In this document: positions 1-6,530 of the stretch, piece after piece
How the letters are laid out: the number at the start of each line of letters is the position of its first letter
How positions within the stretch are numbered: position 1 is the stretch's first letter
Source: Candidatus Nitrosopumilus sp.
Lineage (GTDB): Archaea; Thermoproteota; Nitrososphaeria; Nitrososphaerales; Nitrosopumilaceae
Reading direction: 5' to 3'
DNA: 9,104 nucleotides
Assembly: GCA_030637455.1 (NCBI GenBank)
Contig: DAOWGL010000042.1
Location: forward strand, 1 to 9,104
Notes under the pieces: generated by a model
What the model saw: only the letters and a program-made list of their open reading frames with translations
Database searches by the model: none
What the model was told of the DNA's origin: nothing
Made by a program: the position numbers and the translations under genes

Positions 1-417
1 ATCTTCTTGTCCAATTAAACAAAGATCTACTGTTGATAATGAATTTACTAATTCTTGCCTTTGTTCTTGTGAATGAAGCGGTCTTCTTTTCTTCATTTTA
101 ACTGCTGTATTGTCAGTTGCAACTACAACAACTAAAACATCCCCTAGTTCTTTTGCTGCATTTAATGTGTGAATATGTCCTGGATGAATAATGTCAAAAA
201 CACCTCCAGCTAAAACAACACAGAGTGAATTCCTTCCTTTTTCAGTAAGGGAATTTCTATCTTCATTAACAAATTGGTTTTTAATTAAATCATCAATTTC
301 TGAATTAATAATATCTTCAGAGAGCATAGTTTTTTTCTTGAGGATTTCTAATGCTTCCTTTCCTTCAATTTGGCAGACAAATATGATGGATAGTATGGTT
401 TTTTGACTTTGTTCCAA
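1..417 (-). CDS. wHTH-linked nucleotidyltransferase (FAD synthetase/RibL-like), 3' end outside window
   Basis: The reading frame is open from 474 down to base 1 and runs off the window, so the C-terminus is missing. From a TTG at 417, the first ~65 residues look like a winged-helix domain: a helix-rich stretch with LSEDIINSEIDDLIKNQF, then a wing ending in LTEKGR. A HIGH-type nucleotidyltransferase core follows: AGGVFDIIHPGHIHTL (HPGH at residues 78-81), then LGDVLVVVVATD and KKRRPL...EQRQELV. The spacing and the HPGH/ATD/RRP motifs resemble archaeal FAD synthetase (RibL) and the HldE/TagD cytidylyltransferases; the substrate cannot be settled here. The start is uncertain because no ATG lies upstream of the core before residue 31. 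TTG 417 is the best conventional start; GAGAGGG at 436-442 is better spaced for the ATA at 427-429. It follows dph5 by 44 bp and is probably cotranscribed. Confidence 0.75.
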   Translation of the reverse strand, partial: MEQSQKTILSIIFVCQIEGKEALEILKKKTMLSEDIINSEIDDLIKNQFVNEDRNSLTEKGRNSLCVVLAGGVFDIIHPGHIHTLNAAKELGDVLVVVVATDNTAVKMKKRRPLHSQEQRQELVNSLSTVDLCLIGQED

Positions 418-461
418 TGTTTTTTCTATTTTTGACCCTCTCTTTAATTCATCGCAAAAAA

Positions 462-1499
462 TTACATTTTTGGATCAAGGCCTTTTGCCAATCTTAATGC
501 ATCAACAAGACCATCTGCATACCCTATACTCAATATTGCCACCTCATCTTGACCATCTTCTAGAAATTTTTCTGCATCCTTGACATACAATTCAGCATTT
601 TCTAAAATTCCTTGAAATTCTTTTTGATCTTTGTATAATGCCTCTACCTCTTCCAATGCCTCTCGAACCATTGGAACATATTTTTTCATCATCTGAATGG
701 AAATTTTCTTTGTTTTTTCTGTATTGTCAAACGGTTCATCAATACATTGTCCAAATAATTTCAAAGCGTCTGATTCAGTAAAGTGTAGTCTACCTGGAAT
801 AATTACAGTATGTGGAGGCTTGCCAAAGTCAATTTTTCTCAAACTTGATATTTTACCCGAAATAATTTTTTGATCTTTGAATCCTATTCTGGATGCTACA
901 ATTACATATGTTGATGGGCTAATGACATTTCTTATTTGACCTTTTTCAGTTTCTAATAATCCATTTAATGCATCTTTAGGATCTAAGAAAAAATCCTTGT
1001 CTTGATTATATTCTAAGAGAAGTACAGTATGATTACCTTCAATGATATTTTTGTATATTACATAATATGGGGTTGTTAGTGATTTCATTTCACTCATAAT
1101 TGTAGCAATTCTCCCTACTTTGTAAAAATGCAAACCACATTCTCCTATCATTGAAGTTAGTGAGGACGCTGCATGGATTGAATGTGTTTTAATTTTATCT
1201 TCAATTGCTCTTGTTCTCAATTCGATATGGGTTGTAGCGATGTAAGGATCTCCATATGCTAATAAAACCACTTTTTTTTTCTTTGAATTTTTTAAAATTT
1301 CACTACCGTCTTCAACTAACCATCTTTTTGCAAGTTTGAATTCTCCTTTTGTTGCATTTTTAATTTTTGTTAAATCTGATTTTGCTATTGGACTGGTAAA
1401 TTGTTCTAAATACACAATATCTGCTTTTGATAATACGTCTAATGCCTCACTAGGAATAGACTTGAATCCAGAAATCCCTAAACCGATAAACCACAGCAT
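462..1499 (-). CDS. dph5: Diphthine synthase Dph5 with C-terminal DUF357-like domain
   Basis: Residues 1-260 match diphthine synthase (DphB/Dph5). This SAM-dependent methyltransferase methylates the modified histidine of elongation factor 2 during diphthamide synthesis. Visible motifs are the N-terminal GLGISG (residues 6-11), the tetrapyrrole-methylase-fold AYGDPYIATTH (81-91), SSLTSMIGECGLHFYKVGR (112-130) and PPHTVIIPGRLHF (228-240). Archaeal Dph5 is normally about 260 residues. Here about 85 more follow (262-345): a helical, charged segment ending in EVAILSIGYADGLVDALRLA, which resembles the archaeal DUF357 family. The ATG start overlaps the lysK stop by one base (TAATG), indicating translational coupling to the lysine genes. 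Dph5 is a confident call; the DUF357 assignment is by pattern recall and somewhat less sure. Confidence 0.93.
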   Translation of the reverse strand: MLWFIGLGISGFKSIPSEALDVLSKADIVYLEQFTSPIAKSDLTKIKNATKGEFKLAKRWLVEDGSEILKNSKKKKVVLLAYGDPYIATTHIELRTRAIEDKIKTHSIHAASSLTSMIGECGLHFYKVGRIATIMSEMKSLTTPYYVIYKNIIEGNHTVLLLEYNQDKDFFLDPKDALNGLLETEKGQIRNVISPSTYVIVASRIGFKDQKIISGKISSLRKIDFGKPPHTVIIPGRLHFTESDALKLFGQCIDEPFDNTEKTKKISIQMMKKYVPMVREALEEVEALYKDQKEFQGILENAELYVKDAEKFLEDGQDEVAILSIGYADGLVDALRLAKGLDPKM

Positions 1500-2626
1500 T
1501 ATTGAATATTTTTATCGTGAAGTCTTTTTAAATGCTGTAGTGTTTTCTTGAGAATTTCTATTCCTCTGAGATATTCATCTACTGAAACTTTCTCATCAAT
1601 TGTATGAGCTTCATGAGGATCACCTGGCCCATAAGTTACAACTGGAATCCCCCATTGATTTCCAAGAACGTTCATGTCTCCTGTACCTGTTTTTCTAATC
1701 AAAGTAGGTCGTGAATGTTCAGTTTCCATTATGCCTAGAGTAAATGCTCTAACTAGCGGTGAATTGTGTGGTGCTTCAAATGGTTCAGTCTCATCTAAAA
1801 TTGAATAAAATGCTTCTACCTCTCTTTCTTGAGATATTTCTTTGACAAGTGTTGCAATTTTTTGTTCAATTGTTTTACAATTCATATCTACTGGAATCCT
1901 AATATCAAAAGTTGTTTCACAATCTTTTGGAGTTACATTGTGACTTGTTCCTCCTTTTACTTCTGTCATTGTAGCAGTCAATAGCATTCCTTTTGTTTTA
2001 CCTTCTTGATTTACTTCTAGTTTTTCTTTTAATTCTCTTGCAAATACCATGGATTCTAAAATTGCATTCTTTGATAACCATGGTGCACTTGCATGAGAAC
2101 TATCCTCCACACTAATTTTGAGATTTATTGCTAGTCTTCCCTTGTATGCAATTGTTACTTTTTTAATTCCACTTGGTTCTCCAAAAACTGCGTAATCAAT
2201 ATCCATCTTTTTCTTGACTAAATTTTTAATTCCTGTTGCATTTCCTTCTTCATCTACTGCCCCGACAAAAATTATTGTTCCATTATTATTTTGAATTGAA
2301 GCTGCAGCAAATAACATTGCCATTAATGGCGCTTTTGCATCAGATGCTCCTCTACCATAAAGTGAATCTCCCTCTTTTCGAACCTTGACCTTTCCTGGTA
2401 CTACATCCATGTGTCCACATAACATAATTCTTGGAGCGCCAGAACCTTTCTTTGCAATTACATTGCCAACTTCATCTATCTGGATATCTTCAAATCCTAA
2501 ATCATCACATTTATCCGCTAAAAATTCAGCCATTGGTTTTTCACTTAGTGATGGAGTGTAAAGTCTGAGTGCTTTCTCTAGCATCTTGACTGCAAATCTT
2601 GGTGTTACTGTAAAATGAGTGTCCAA
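1499..2626 (-). CDS. lysK: LysK: LysW-lysine / LysW-ornithine hydrolase (M20 metallopeptidase)
   Basis: This is a zinc-dependent M20/ArgE-DapE family amidohydrolase. In the LysW pathway it releases lysine (or ornithine) from the carrier. The metal-site residues are present in order: GHMD (His72, with Asp74 following), GASDAK (Asp96), the DEE catalytic/metal pair (Glu126-Glu127), GEPSG (Glu150) and EAHT (His341). The central dimerisation domain (roughly 155-270) includes the conserved YKGRLAINLKI entry strand. The listed start is a TTG three bases after the lysX stop and gives 375 residues. An ATG at 2584 (residue 15) is a credible alternative and aligns better with the usual LysK N-terminus. 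Its stop overlaps the dph5 start. With a single lysK beside two ligases, bifunctionality in lysine and arginine synthesis is inferred, as established for Sulfolobus. Confidence 0.93.
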   Translation of the reverse strand: MDTHFTVTPRFAVKMLEKALRLYTPSLSEKPMAEFLADKCDDLGFEDIQIDEVGNVIAKKGSGAPRIMLCGHMDVVPGKVKVRKEGDSLYGRGASDAKAPLMAMLFAAASIQNNNGTIIFVGAVDEEGNATGIKNLVKKKMDIDYAVFGEPSGIKKVTIAYKGRLAINLKISVEDSSHASAPWLSKNAILESMVFARELKEKLEVNQEGKTKGMLLTATMTEVKGGTSHNVTPKDCETTFDIRIPVDMNCKTIEQKIATLVKEISQEREVEAFYSILDETEPFEAPHNSPLVRAFTLGIMETEHSRPTLIRKTGTGDMNVLGNQWGIPVVTYGPGDPHEAHTIDEKVSVDEYLRGIEILKKTLQHLKRLHDKNIQ

Positions 2627-2629
2627 TTC

Positions 2630-3472
2630 TTACTTTTCTACCTTCAGTGCATAATCTAGCATTAAGGAAGGAATGTCTACTTCACATACTCTAACTGTGT
2701 TTTTGTATTCTGTTGTATTGTTTACCTCATGTACAACTAGCCCTTTCTCATCACTTTCCATCAAATCTACACCTACGATATCTCCTTGAATTGCATGTTT
2801 TGCTTTAATACACATCTCTTCCATTTCTTGTGTTACTTCACATGGCTCTGCCACTCCGCCTAATGCCATGTTTGTTTTCCAATGCTTGGATGATCTGTAG
2901 ATTGCTGCAACTATTTTATCTCCTACCATGATTGCTCTAATGTCTCTTGGTGGTCTTTTTACAAATTCTTCTAAATAATGAACTTGGTAAATTGGATACA
3001 TGTTCTCTCTACTTTCAATAACTCCTTCAGCTGCATCTCTATCATTTAATTTTGAGATTAATCTTCCCCAACTACCAACTGTTGGTTTGATCACCCTTGG
3101 ATATCCTTGTGTATCTAATGCTTCTAGTGCCGCATCTTTTGAAAAAGCTACAGTTGCATCTGGCGTTGGAACTCCAAATTTTTTTAATAACATATGTGTA
3201 AATAATTTATTTCCTGCAAACACTCCTGTGTTTAAACAGTTGATTACTTTGACACCTAACCCTTCAAGAGCTGCAGTTGAATGTAAATTTCTATAGTAAC
3301 TTACACATCTCTGAATGACTACGCCATAATCTTCTGGTTTTTTTTCTAAGTTTATTGCTAATTTTTTACAATCGACCATCTGGATGTTGATGTTCTTTTT
3401 TTTGCCTGCTTCTAGTAGAGCTTTTTCTTCCCAACGGATGGAATCGTAAAGAATGGTAACATCAGGACTCAC
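2630..3472 (-). CDS. lysX: LysX: alpha-aminoadipate--LysW ligase (ATP-grasp)
   Basis: This RimK-type ATP-grasp enzyme couples the alpha-amino group of alpha-aminoadipate to the C-terminus of LysW, protecting it for the later steps. Visible landmarks (GTG numbering) are IKPTVGSWGR (128-137, ATP-binding), RPPRDIRA (174-181), RSSKHWKTN (193-201) and HEVNNTTEYKNTVR (248-261, metal and substrate end). The KHWKTN and EYKNTVR stretches resemble Thermus LysX as I recall it (HWITN, EFKNSVH), so I assign the lysine branch here. I prefer the GTG at 3472 (280 aa): it overlaps the lysW stop in the typical GTGA form and puts the start just before VTILYDSIRW. A TTG at 3481 would add three residues. It lies directly after lysW and three bases before the lysK TTG. 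Confidence 0.92.
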   Translation of the reverse strand: MSPDVTILYDSIRWEEKALLEAGKKKNINIQMVDCKKLAINLEKKPEDYGVVIQRCVSYYRNLHSTAALEGLGVKVINCLNTGVFAGNKLFTHMLLKKFGVPTPDATVAFSKDAALEALDTQGYPRVIKPTVGSWGRLISKLNDRDAAEGVIESRENMYPIYQVHYLEEFVKRPPRDIRAIMVGDKIVAAIYRSSKHWKTNMALGGVAEPCEVTQEMEEMCIKAKHAIQGDIVGVDLMESDEKGLVVHEVNNTTEYKNTVRVCEVDIPSLMLDYALKVEK

Positions 3473-3636
3473 TGTCCCCAATCCTCGCCAACCGTTTGGG
3501 CCGGCTTTAGATCGAAACCGTTTGAACCTTTAGATAATTCAAAACTTGCGCCACATTCCGGACATGTTACAATCTCCCCTTCAAGTGCATCACTTGGTAT
3601 GGAAATATCTGCATCACATTCTTCACATTTTGACAT
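3469..3636 (-). CDS. lysW: LysW: amino-group carrier protein, ending in Gln instead of Glu
   Basis: This is a 55-residue acidic carrier (about 12 Asp/Glu against 3 Lys). Two CxxC pairs (C4/C7 in CEEC and C25/C28 in CPEC) form the expected small zinc ribbon. The tail reads VGEDWG followed by CAG (Gln) and TGA. LysW proteins normally end in EDWGE, and the side-chain carboxyl of that final Glu carries the amino acid. Here the last residue is Gln; I traced the frame codon by codon from the ATG at 3636. The gene sits 22 bp after lysS and overlaps the lysX GTG. GAGGAG at 3652-3657 lies 15 bases upstream, rather far for a Shine-Dalgarno site. The family call is very secure; the meaning of the Gln is not. 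Confidence 0.95.
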   Translation of the reverse strand: MSKCEECDADISIPSDALEGEIVTCPECGASFELSKGSNGFDLKPAQTVGEDWGQ

Positions 3637-3658
3637 ATTTTCTCTTCATTACTCCTCT

Positions 3659-4843
3659 TTATTTATCATTAATTATCTTTTTTTCAAGTCTGTCTTCTAG
3701 AGGGATCTCTATTAGATCACCCATTCTTAGATTCTTTAATCCTGCAGCAACAGCCTTTGCACCCTCATCATCTTTCTCCAATCCTAAAAGAGACATCAAA
3801 TAAGCCGCACCTGTTTTTCCAGCTAGTTCTCCAAACACTATCCTTCGCCTATTTCCTACTGCTCTGGGAGGAATTGGCTCGTAGGCTGCGGGATTTTGAA
3901 GAATTGCTGCAAGGTGAGTCCCAGCTTTGTGTTTGTAAGCTGATGAACCTACTATTGGTTTAGAATCATATGGTTTGATTGATGTGTATTCTTCAATTAA
4001 TCTGGATAAATCAAGTAACATGTCTAATCTGAAATCATTAGGTGATTTGTAAAGATACGTTAATGCCACTGCAACTTCTGCAAGGGGAGGAATCCCTGTT
4101 CTTTCTCCAATTCCGTCAATTGTAGTATGAATTTGATCCACTCCTGCATCACACGCTGAAAACGCATTTGCAACTGCAAAGCCGATATCATTATGGACAT
4201 GTGCATCTAGTGGAACATCTACAACTTCTCTTACCTTTTTTACAAAATTATACATTCCAATTGGACGCAAAATCCCTACAGTGTCTGGTAAACTGATTCT
4301 ATCTACTCCTGCCTCTTCGATTGCTTTACAAACTTTTAGTAAGAATTCTGGTTCTGCTCTACTTCCATCTTCAACTGTAAATCTAATTTTCAGACCATGC
4401 GATTTTGCATATTCTACAGTTCCTATTGCTCTTTCAAGTGCTTCTTCTCTTGTAATTCTTAATTTATCTTTTAGATGAATATCTGAAATTCCTAAATATG
4501 CTGCACACCATTTTGCATCACAATCTAATGAAATATCTATATCTGATTTGAGTGCACGTCCGTGAGAAACAATGTCTGCCTTTAATCCTTGTTTGATGAT
4601 TGTTTTGGTTGCTTCTTTATGATCATTTGAAACTATTGGAGAAATTTCAATTTGATCAACACCAAAGTAATCTAACATCCATGCAATTTGGATTCTTTGT
4701 TTATTTGTAAATGAAACACCTGGGTGCTGTTCGCCTTCTCTTAGAGTACTATCTAATATTCTAATTTTCTTTGGATTTTTTTCATATGCGTTGTATATGT
4801 TTGCATAGTGATTCGGATCTTTCATTACTAATATCGTTGACAT
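3659..4843 (-). CDS. lysS: LysS: homocitrate synthase
   Basis: This TIM-barrel acyltransferase condenses 2-oxoglutarate with acetyl-CoA to homocitrate, the first step of the alpha-aminoadipate route to lysine. Visible are the ILDSTLREGEQ signature (residues 29-39; Asp31, Arg35, Glu38), ISDIHLKDKL (119-128) and TVEDGSR (156-162), both typical of homocitrate synthases, the metal-binding HVHND (215-219), IHTTIDGIGERTG (238-250) and KAGTH (306-310). At 394 aa it has the catalytic barrel and a short C-terminal subdomain but no room for the extra C-terminal regulatory domain seen in the longer Sulfolobus-type LysS or in isopropylmalate synthases. The first ATG has no Shine-Dalgarno site; ATG 4825 (residue 7) is an alternative start that would suit a near-leaderless transcript from the TATA-like box at 4854-4859. 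Isopropylmalate or citramalate synthase is less likely given the residues and the neighbours. Confidence 0.9.
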   Translation of the reverse strand: MSTILVMKDPNHYANIYNAYEKNPKKIRILDSTLREGEQHPGVSFTNKQRIQIAWMLDYFGVDQIEISPIVSNDHKEATKTIIKQGLKADIVSHGRALKSDIDISLDCDAKWCAAYLGISDIHLKDKLRITREEALERAIGTVEYAKSHGLKIRFTVEDGSRAEPEFLLKVCKAIEEAGVDRISLPDTVGILRPIGMYNFVKKVREVVDVPLDAHVHNDIGFAVANAFSACDAGVDQIHTTIDGIGERTGIPPLAEVAVALTYLYKSPNDFRLDMLLDLSRLIEEYTSIKPYDSKPIVGSSAYKHKAGTHLAAILQNPAAYEPIPPRAVGNRRRIVFGELAGKTGAAYLMSLLGLEKDDEGAKAVAAGLKNLRMGDLIEIPLEDRLEKKIINDK

Positions 4844-4853
4844 AAATTGATGA

Positions 4854-4859
4854 TATAAA
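4854..4859 (-). promoter_or_regulatory. Candidate archaeal TATA box for lysS
   Basis: On the minus strand this reads TTTATA, within GTTTATATC, in the 99-bp gap before lysS. Archaeal TATA boxes sit roughly 25 bases before the transcript start, which here would fall near 4830-4834. That is inside the annotated first codons and a few bases before the second in-frame ATG (4825). A second AT-rich candidate, TTTTAAAA at 4923-4930, would instead start transcription near 4900 and leave a leader of about 55 bases. Neither is confirmed. Confidence 0.4.
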
Positions 4860-4863
4860 CATA

Positions 4864-4879
4864 TTCGTACTAAGTTCGT
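4864..4879 (-). promoter_or_regulatory. Direct ACGAA repeats upstream of the lysS TATA-like box
   Basis: Two copies of ACGAA (minus strand, at 4875-4879 and 4864-4868) are spaced 11 bp apart, about one helical turn, and end four bases before TTTATA. This is where a factor would interfere with or help TFB/TBP loading. The adjacent Lrp-type regulator gene is the obvious candidate binder. The repeats are visible in the sequence; their function is inferred. Confidence 0.3.
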
Positions 4880-4929
4880 TGATAAACAGTAGAAATGATC
4901 CTAAATTAGTTTTGAAATTAAATTTTAAA

Positions 4930-4940
4930 ACGAAAGTCGT
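4930..4940. promoter_or_regulatory. Inverted repeat ACGA-N3-TCGT after the regulator gene
   Basis: The sequence ACGA-AAG-TCGT is a perfect 4-bp dyad with a 3-bp spacer, lying two bases beyond the stop codon of the Lrp-like gene. It abuts the AT-rich TTTTAAAA element and shares the ACGAA core with the direct repeats nearer lysS. It may be part of a composite operator for the regulator; a dyad this short can also occur by chance. Confidence 0.25.
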
Positions 4941-4942
4941 AA

Positions 4943-5362
4943 TTAGATAATTTTTCTTAAAATGATAACGGTGTTAGTATCTACTACTCCTGAAATTTTT
5001 CTTAGAGCGTCAATGGTGGTATTAATTTCAGCAATGTTTGATGCGCTCATTATTGTTGTAATGTCGTATTGACCCGTAATCTCATAAACTGTTTTTACCC
5101 CTTCAAGCTTTGCAAGTTTTAATGATACTTTGGATGTCTCTGTTGCAGAATCAACTGAAACTAAGACAATTGCACTAGTTGAATTCTCTTCTCCAAGTTC
5201 CAAAGTGAATTTCTTAATTGTTCCGCTGTCTACTAGATTCTTGACCCGTCTTCTAACTGCAGATTCTGAAAGTTTTAATTTTTTACCAATATCTACAAAT
5301 GATTCTCTAGAGTCCTCTTTCAAATAACCAATAATTTTTTCGTCTACTTTATCCTTGTACAT
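4943..5362 (-). CDS. Lrp/AsnC-family regulator, LysM-like
   Basis: This 139-residue protein has the classic feast/famine layout. An N-terminal helix-turn-helix (about residues 22-52: SFVDIGKKLKLSESAVRRRV then DSGTIKKF) is followed by an alpha/beta RAM effector domain with the GQYD turn (97-100) expected at the ligand/oligomer interface. Its ATG lies inside the last codons of lysJ (14-bp overlap), so it is translated with the biosynthetic genes and stands just before the lysS promoter region. Sulfolobus LysM, an Lrp-type protein that binds the lysW operon promoter and responds to lysine, is the nearest functional parallel. That this protein senses lysine or arginine and acts on lysS is inference from position, so no gene symbol is given. 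Confidence 0.88.
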   Translation of the reverse strand: MYKDKVDEKIIGYLKEDSRESFVDIGKKLKLSESAVRRRVKNLVDSGTIKKFTLELGEENSTSAIVLVSVDSATETSKVSLKLAKLEGVKTVYEITGQYDITTIMSASNIAEINTTIDALRKISGVVDTNTVIILRKII

Positions 5363-6530
5363 TTCTTTTTTCTTCCTCTTCTGTTAGTACAGAATCAAGA
5401 GCATGTAAAACTTGTGTTACGTCATCTTCTGATATTACTAATGGGGGGAGAATTCTGAGGATGTTTCTTCCAGAGTAGAGCATTAGAACTCCTTTTTTGA
5501 TTAATCCCATCAAGATGTCTTTAACCTCAAATTTCATCTCAATTCCTATCATGAGACCTTTACCTCTAATCTCCCTAATCATAGGGTGTTTTTCTTTTAA
5601 TTTTTCTAAACCTACTCTGAATAGTTTTCCCATCTTATCTGAATTTTCAATTAAACCATCTTCTGTAATTGCTTTAAGAGCTGCAGTTCCTGCTGCACAA
5701 GATATTGGATTACCGCCAAATGTTGATGAATGTTCACCTTTACTAATTGAAGCTAAAATATCTGGTCTTACAAGAGTTGCACCCATTGGTACACCTCCTG
5801 CAATTCCTTTTGCGAGACATAAAATGTCTGGTGCGGTATTCCAATGATCACAAGCCCATAATCGTCCTGTTCTACCTAAACCAGCTTGTATTTCGTCAAA
5901 AATTAACAGAATTCCTTTTTCATCACAAAGTTTTCTAACTTCTTGTAAAAATCCTTCAGGTGCTACAATAATTCCACTTTCACCTTGAATAGGTTCTAAA
6001 ATTACAAATGCAGTATCATCATCAATTACTGAACGTAATGATTCCATGTCTCCATATGATGCAAAAGAAACTTTCTCTACCAGTGGTGCAAATGCTTTTC
6101 TATATTTTGGATTAAATGTTAATGATAATGCTCCGAATGATTTTCCATGGTATGATCCTTTCATTGCAACCATTCCTTTTTTCCCTGTAAACTTTCTTGC
6201 AAATTTCATTGCAGCTTCAATAGCTTCAGCACCGCTGTTGTTAAGATGGACTTGTGTCAAACCCTTTGGTGCTAAACTAATAAGGAGTGTCAAAAACTCT
6301 TCTCTGGTTTTATTGTATAGAGAACTGTGAACTGTAATTATTTTATCAATCTGTTCTTTGATTGCATCATTTACTCTTTGATTTTTATGACCTACTAGTG
6401 CTACTCCGTATCCTCCCATACAATCGATGTATTCTTTTCCATTTACATCCCATACATGTGCCCCTACACCTTTTTCAATTGTTACTGGAAATCTCTGATA
6501 TAGATTTCCCATAAATTGGTCTTCACTCAT
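5349..6530 (-). CDS. lysJ: LysJ: LysW-aminoadipate/glutamate semialdehyde aminotransferase
   Basis: This class III PLP aminotransferase (ArgD/LysJ family) converts the LysW-bound semialdehyde to LysW-lysine or LysW-ornithine using glutamate as donor. Visible motifs (ATG numbering) are NNSGAEAIEAAMKFA (97-111), SYHGKSFGALS (126-136), LEPIQGES (178-185), IFDEIQAGLGRTG (210-222; Asp212 contacts the PLP ring) and LAKGIAGGVPMG (239-250; Lys241 is the Schiff-base lysine). STFGGNPISCAAG follows at the C-terminal side. The 393-residue length is normal. I chose the ATG at 6530, which overlaps the lysZ stop by eight bases; a TTG six bases upstream (6536) is possible. Its 3' end overlaps the start of the Lrp-like gene. 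Being the only such enzyme in the cluster, it probably serves both pathways. Confidence 0.94.
   Translation of the reverse strand: MSEDQFMGNLYQRFPVTIEKGVGAHVWDVNGKEYIDCMGGYGVALVGHKNQRVNDAIKEQIDKIITVHSSLYNKTREEFLTLLISLAPKGLTQVHLNNSGAEAIEAAMKFARKFTGKKGMVAMKGSYHGKSFGALSLTFNPKYRKAFAPLVEKVSFASYGDMESLRSVIDDDTAFVILEPIQGESGIIVAPEGFLQEVRKLCDEKGILLIFDEIQAGLGRTGRLWACDHWNTAPDILCLAKGIAGGVPMGATLVRPDILASISKGEHSSTFGGNPISCAAGTAALKAITEDGLIENSDKMGKLFRVGLEKLKEKHPMIREIRGKGLMIGIEMKFEVKDILMGLIKKGVLMLYSGRNILRILPPLVISEDDVTQVLHALDSVLTEEEEKRNVQG

Noticed and set aside
3473..3481. TTG at 3481 as the lysX start
   Set aside because: It adds only three non-conserved residues; the GTG at 3472 forms the usual GTGA overlap with the lysW stop and sits at the family N-terminus.
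3469..3481. Programmed frameshift or stop readthrough joining LysW to LysX
   Set aside because: There is no slippery run at the junction, and a fused LysW would lose the free C-terminus needed to act as carrier.
3626..3649. Eight-codon reading frame (ATG at 3649) ahead of lysW, possible leader peptide
   Set aside because: It overlaps the lysW start out of frame, its ATG is only two bases from GAGGAG, and it has no run of Lys or Arg codons convincing enough for attenuation.
3659..4843. Assignment of the acyltransferase as isopropylmalate or citramalate synthase
   Set aside because: The length lacks the C-terminal regulatory domain, the DIHLKDKL and VEDGSR stretches fit homocitrate synthase, and it sits beside lysW-lysX-lysK.
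4918..4945. Transcription terminator after the Lrp-like gene
   Set aside because: There are short T runs (TTTT, TTT) and a 4-bp dyad, but no long T tract or strong stem, so the evidence is too weak to call a terminator.
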